A DNA stretch of 64,000 nucleotides from Erwinia aphidicola. GTDB lineage: Bacteria > Pseudomonadota > Gammaproteobacteria > Enterobacterales > Enterobacteriaceae. Of this stretch, positions 61,978 through 64,000 are shown in pieces; position 1 is the stretch's first letter, and every line of letters starts with the position of its first letter. Location: positions 1,984,001 through 2,048,000 of the forward strand of contig NZ_JAMKCQ010000001.1 of the NCBI RefSeq assembly GCF_024169515.1. The letters are read 5' to 3'. The position numbers were made by a program, and so were the translations under genes. The notes below the pieces were generated by a model. The model was not told where the DNA came from, ran no database searches, and saw nothing but the letters and a program-made list of their open reading frames with translations.

Positions 61978-63576
61978 ATGACACAGCAGGTAATCAGCAG
62001 CGAACTGACCTTTCAGCACGCGTTTGGTCAGGCAGAACAACAGATCCTTACCGATTCCGCCGTCGATTTTCTGGCTGAACTGGTGGCACGCTTTACGCCG
62101 CGACGTAATGCACTACTGGCCGATCGCCAACGGGTGCAGCGTAAAATCGATGGCGGAGTACTGCCGGGTTTTATTTCGGAAACTAATTCCATTAAAGATA
62201 AAGCGTGGAAGATCCGCGGTATCCCAGCCGATTTACAGAACCGCCGGGTAGAGATCACCGGCCCGGTTGAACGCAAGATGGTGATCAATGCGCTCAACGC
62301 CAACGTGAATGTCTTTATGGCGGATTTTGAGGATTCGCTGGCGCCCAGCTGGGAGAAGGTGATTGCCGGACAGATCAATCTACGCGATGCGGTAAACGGC
62401 ACGATCAGCTACCGCAATGAAGCCGGGAAGATCTACCAGCTGAAGCCCGATCCCGCGGTATTGATCTGCCGCGTGCGCGGTCTGCACCTGCCGGAAAAAC
62501 ACGTTACCTGGCGTGATGAGGCGATCCCGGGCAGCCTGTTTGATTTCGCGCTCTACTTCTTCCACAACGTCGACACGCTGCTGGCAAAGGGCAGTGGCCC
62601 CTATTTCTACCTGCCAAAAACCCAGTCTTACCACGAAGCGGCCTGGTGGAGTGACGTATTCAGCTACGCCGAAGATCGTTTCGATCTGCCACGCGGTACC
62701 ATCAAAGCCACGCTGCTTATTGAAACGCTGCCAGCGGTATTCCAGATGGACGAGATCCTCTATCACCTGCGCGATCATATCGTCGGGCTAAACTGCGGCC
62801 GCTGGGATTACATCTTCAGCTACATCAAAACGCTGAAGAACTACCCGGATCGCGTCCTGCCGGATCGCCAGTCGCTCACGATGGATCAGGGGTTTCTCGA
62901 TGCTTACTCACGACTGTTGATCAAAACCTGCCACCGGCGCGGCGCGTTTGCGATGGGTGGCATGGCGGCCTTTATCCCCAGCAAAGATGCCGAACGCAAT
63001 CAGTGGGTGCTGGATAAAGTTCAGGCTGATAAGCAGCGTGAAGCCACCAATGGGCATGACGGCACCTGGATTGCACATCCAGGCCTGGCCGACGCCGTGA
63101 TGGAGATTTTCAATCAGGTACTGGGCGACCGCCCAAACCAGCTACAGGTAATGCGCGTGCAGGATGCCCCCGTTACCGCTGAGCAGCTGCTGGCCCCCTG
63201 CGACGGAGCGCGCACCGCGGCGGGCATGCGCGCCAATATTCGCGTGGCGGTGCAGTACATCGAAGCCTGGATTAGCGGCAACGGCTGCGTGCCAATTTAC
63301 GGTCTGATGGAGGATGCTGCCACCGCTGAGATCTCGCGTACCTCTATCTGGCAGTGGATCCACCATCGCAAAACCCTGCAAAGCGGAGAAGTGGTGACCG
63401 AAGCGCTGTTCCGCCAGATGCTGACTGAAGAGATGCAGGTTATTCGCCAGGAGCTGGGCGACACGCGCTATGACAACGGGCGCTTCAATGAAGCCGCCGC
63501 GCTGATGGAGCGCATTACCACCGAACCCGAACTGGTGGAGTTTCTGACTCTGCCCGGCTACCGCTTACTCCCCTGA
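61978..63576 (+). CDS. aceB: Malate synthase A
   Basis: A 532-residue enzyme (E. coli 533) that condenses glyoxylate with acetyl-CoA to malate in the glyoxylate shunt. The malate synthase signature RDHIVGLNCGRWDYIF is intact, as are the Arg of LICRVRGLHLPEKHV and the acidic loop FMADFEDSLAPSWE. ATG 61978 follows AGGAGAAAAAG. It leads the aceBA(K) operon; aceA starts 21 bases downstream. With fadBA at the other end of the window it supports growth on fatty acids and acetate. Confidence 0.98.
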   Translation: MTQQVISSELTFQHAFGQAEQQILTDSAVDFLAELVARFTPRRNALLADRQRVQRKIDGGVLPGFISETNSIKDKAWKIRGIPADLQNRRVEITGPVERKMVINALNANVNVFMADFEDSLAPSWEKVIAGQINLRDAVNGTISYRNEAGKIYQLKPDPAVLICRVRGLHLPEKHVTWRDEAIPGSLFDFALYFFHNVDTLLAKGSGPYFYLPKTQSYHEAAWWSDVFSYAEDRFDLPRGTIKATLLIETLPAVFQMDEILYHLRDHIVGLNCGRWDYIFSYIKTLKNYPDRVLPDRQSLTMDQGFLDAYSRLLIKTCHRRGAFAMGGMAAFIPSKDAERNQWVLDKVQADKQREATNGHDGTWIAHPGLADAVMEIFNQVLGDRPNQLQVMRVQDAPVTAEQLLAPCDGARTAAGMRANIRVAVQYIEAWISGNGCVPIYGLMEDAATAEISRTSIWQWIHHRKTLQSGEVVTEALFRQMLTEEMQVIRQELGDTRYDNGRFNEAAALMERITTEPELVEFLTLPGYRLLP

Positions 63577-63597
63577 ACCCTGACAAGGAGCACCACA

Positions 63598-64000
63598 ATG
63601 ACTTCTCGTATCCAACAGATTCAGCAGATAGAACAAACCTGGCGTGAAGCTCGCTGGGACGGCATTACCCGCCCCTACAGCGCGGCGGAAGTGGTTAAGC
63701 TGCGCGGCTCGGTCAACCCGGTCTGTACCCTGGCCGAAAACGGTGCGCACCGGCTCTGGAAACTGCTTAACGGCGGAGCGAAGAAAGGTTACGTCAACAG
63801 CCTGGGCGCCCTGACCGGTGGGCAGGCGCTGCAGCAGGCGAAAGCGGGGATTGAGGCTATTTACTTATCCGGCTGGCAGGTCGCGGCCGATGCTAATCTC
63901 GCAGCCAGCATGTACCCGGACCAGTCGCTGTACCCGGCCAACTCGGTGCCGTCGGTGGTGGAACGGATCAACAACACGTTCCAGCGTGCCGATCAGATCC
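63598..64000 (+). CDS. aceA: Isocitrate lyase AceA (partial, 5' part)
   Basis: The first 134 codons of isocitrate lyase, which splits isocitrate into succinate and glyoxylate; the gene runs off the window. The N-terminus [20 protein letters not shown] and the segment [27 protein letters not shown] match the family, with [27 protein letters not shown] following. ATG 63598 follows AAGGAG. The catalytic KKCGH motif lies beyond the window edge. Confidence 0.97.
   Translation, partial: MTSRIQQIQQIEQTWREARWDGITRPYSAAEVVKLRGSVNPVCTLAENGAHRLWKLLNGGAKKGYVNSLGALTGGQALQQAKAGIEAIYLSGWQVAADANLAASMYPDQSLYPANSVPSVVERINNTFQRADQI

Overview
The window is a chromosomal housekeeping segment from an Enterobacterales bacterium. 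Gene content and 16S features point to an Erwinia/Pantoea-like member of the Erwiniaceae, but genus is inference. Almost every protein matches a well-known E. coli K-12 protein in length and motifs, and the order follows the K-12 segment from tatD to aceA. I found no insertion sequence, prophage, CRISPR array, toxin-antitoxin pair or defence island. No candidate for an undescribed multi-gene system is convincing.

Layout. (1) 1-11727: end of tatC, tatD, rfaH (reverse), ubiD, fre, the fadBA operon (reverse) behind a FadR operator, then pepQ-yigZ-trkH-hemG. (2) 11783-17544: a complete rRNA operon with tRNA-Ile and tRNA-Ala in the spacer. (3) 17768-20738: murB-birA facing coaA. (4) 21181-23140: a stringent-type promoter driving thrU-tyrU-glyT-thrT-tufB. 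(5) 23353-35538: secE-nusG, rplKA, rplJL with the L10 leader, an attenuator, and rpoBC. (6) 35571-39070: a small accessory block (DUF1176 protein, secreted HiuH, DUF1127 protein, MocR-type regulator YjiR) that K-12 does not carry at this site. (7) 39199-44615: the thiCEFSGH operon (reverse) behind a TPP riboswitch. (8) 44941-51076: rsd, nudC, a bactofilin, hemE, nfi, yjaG, hupA and a YjaH-like lipoprotein. (9) 51153-54037: purHD (reverse) with a PurR box. (10) 54306-59846: a second complete rRNA operon with tRNA-Glu. (11) 59910-64000: an orphan AT-rich membrane protein gene, metA with four MetJ boxes, aceB, and the start of aceA.

How it works together. The region is dominated by transcription and translation machinery: two rRNA operons, six single-copy tRNA genes plus spacer tRNA, EF-Tu, SecE, NusG, four ribosomal proteins, the beta and beta' subunits, RfaH, Rsd and HU. 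Central metabolism makes up the rest: fatty acid oxidation feeding the glyoxylate shunt, and thiamine, purine, haem, ubiquinone and methionine synthesis. Regulation readable from sequence includes FadR, PurR, MetJ and IclR sites, a TPP riboswitch, the L10 leader and several intrinsic terminators.

The points most worth a second look are departures from the K-12 arrangement. hemG and murB flank the same rRNA operon, whereas in K-12 they flank two different ones. The two 23S genes differ in compact blocks with compensatory changes. A membrane-anchored bactofilin sits between nudC and hemE. A short accessory block sits between rpoC and thiH. An unrecognised membrane protein gene lies between the second rRNA operon and metA.
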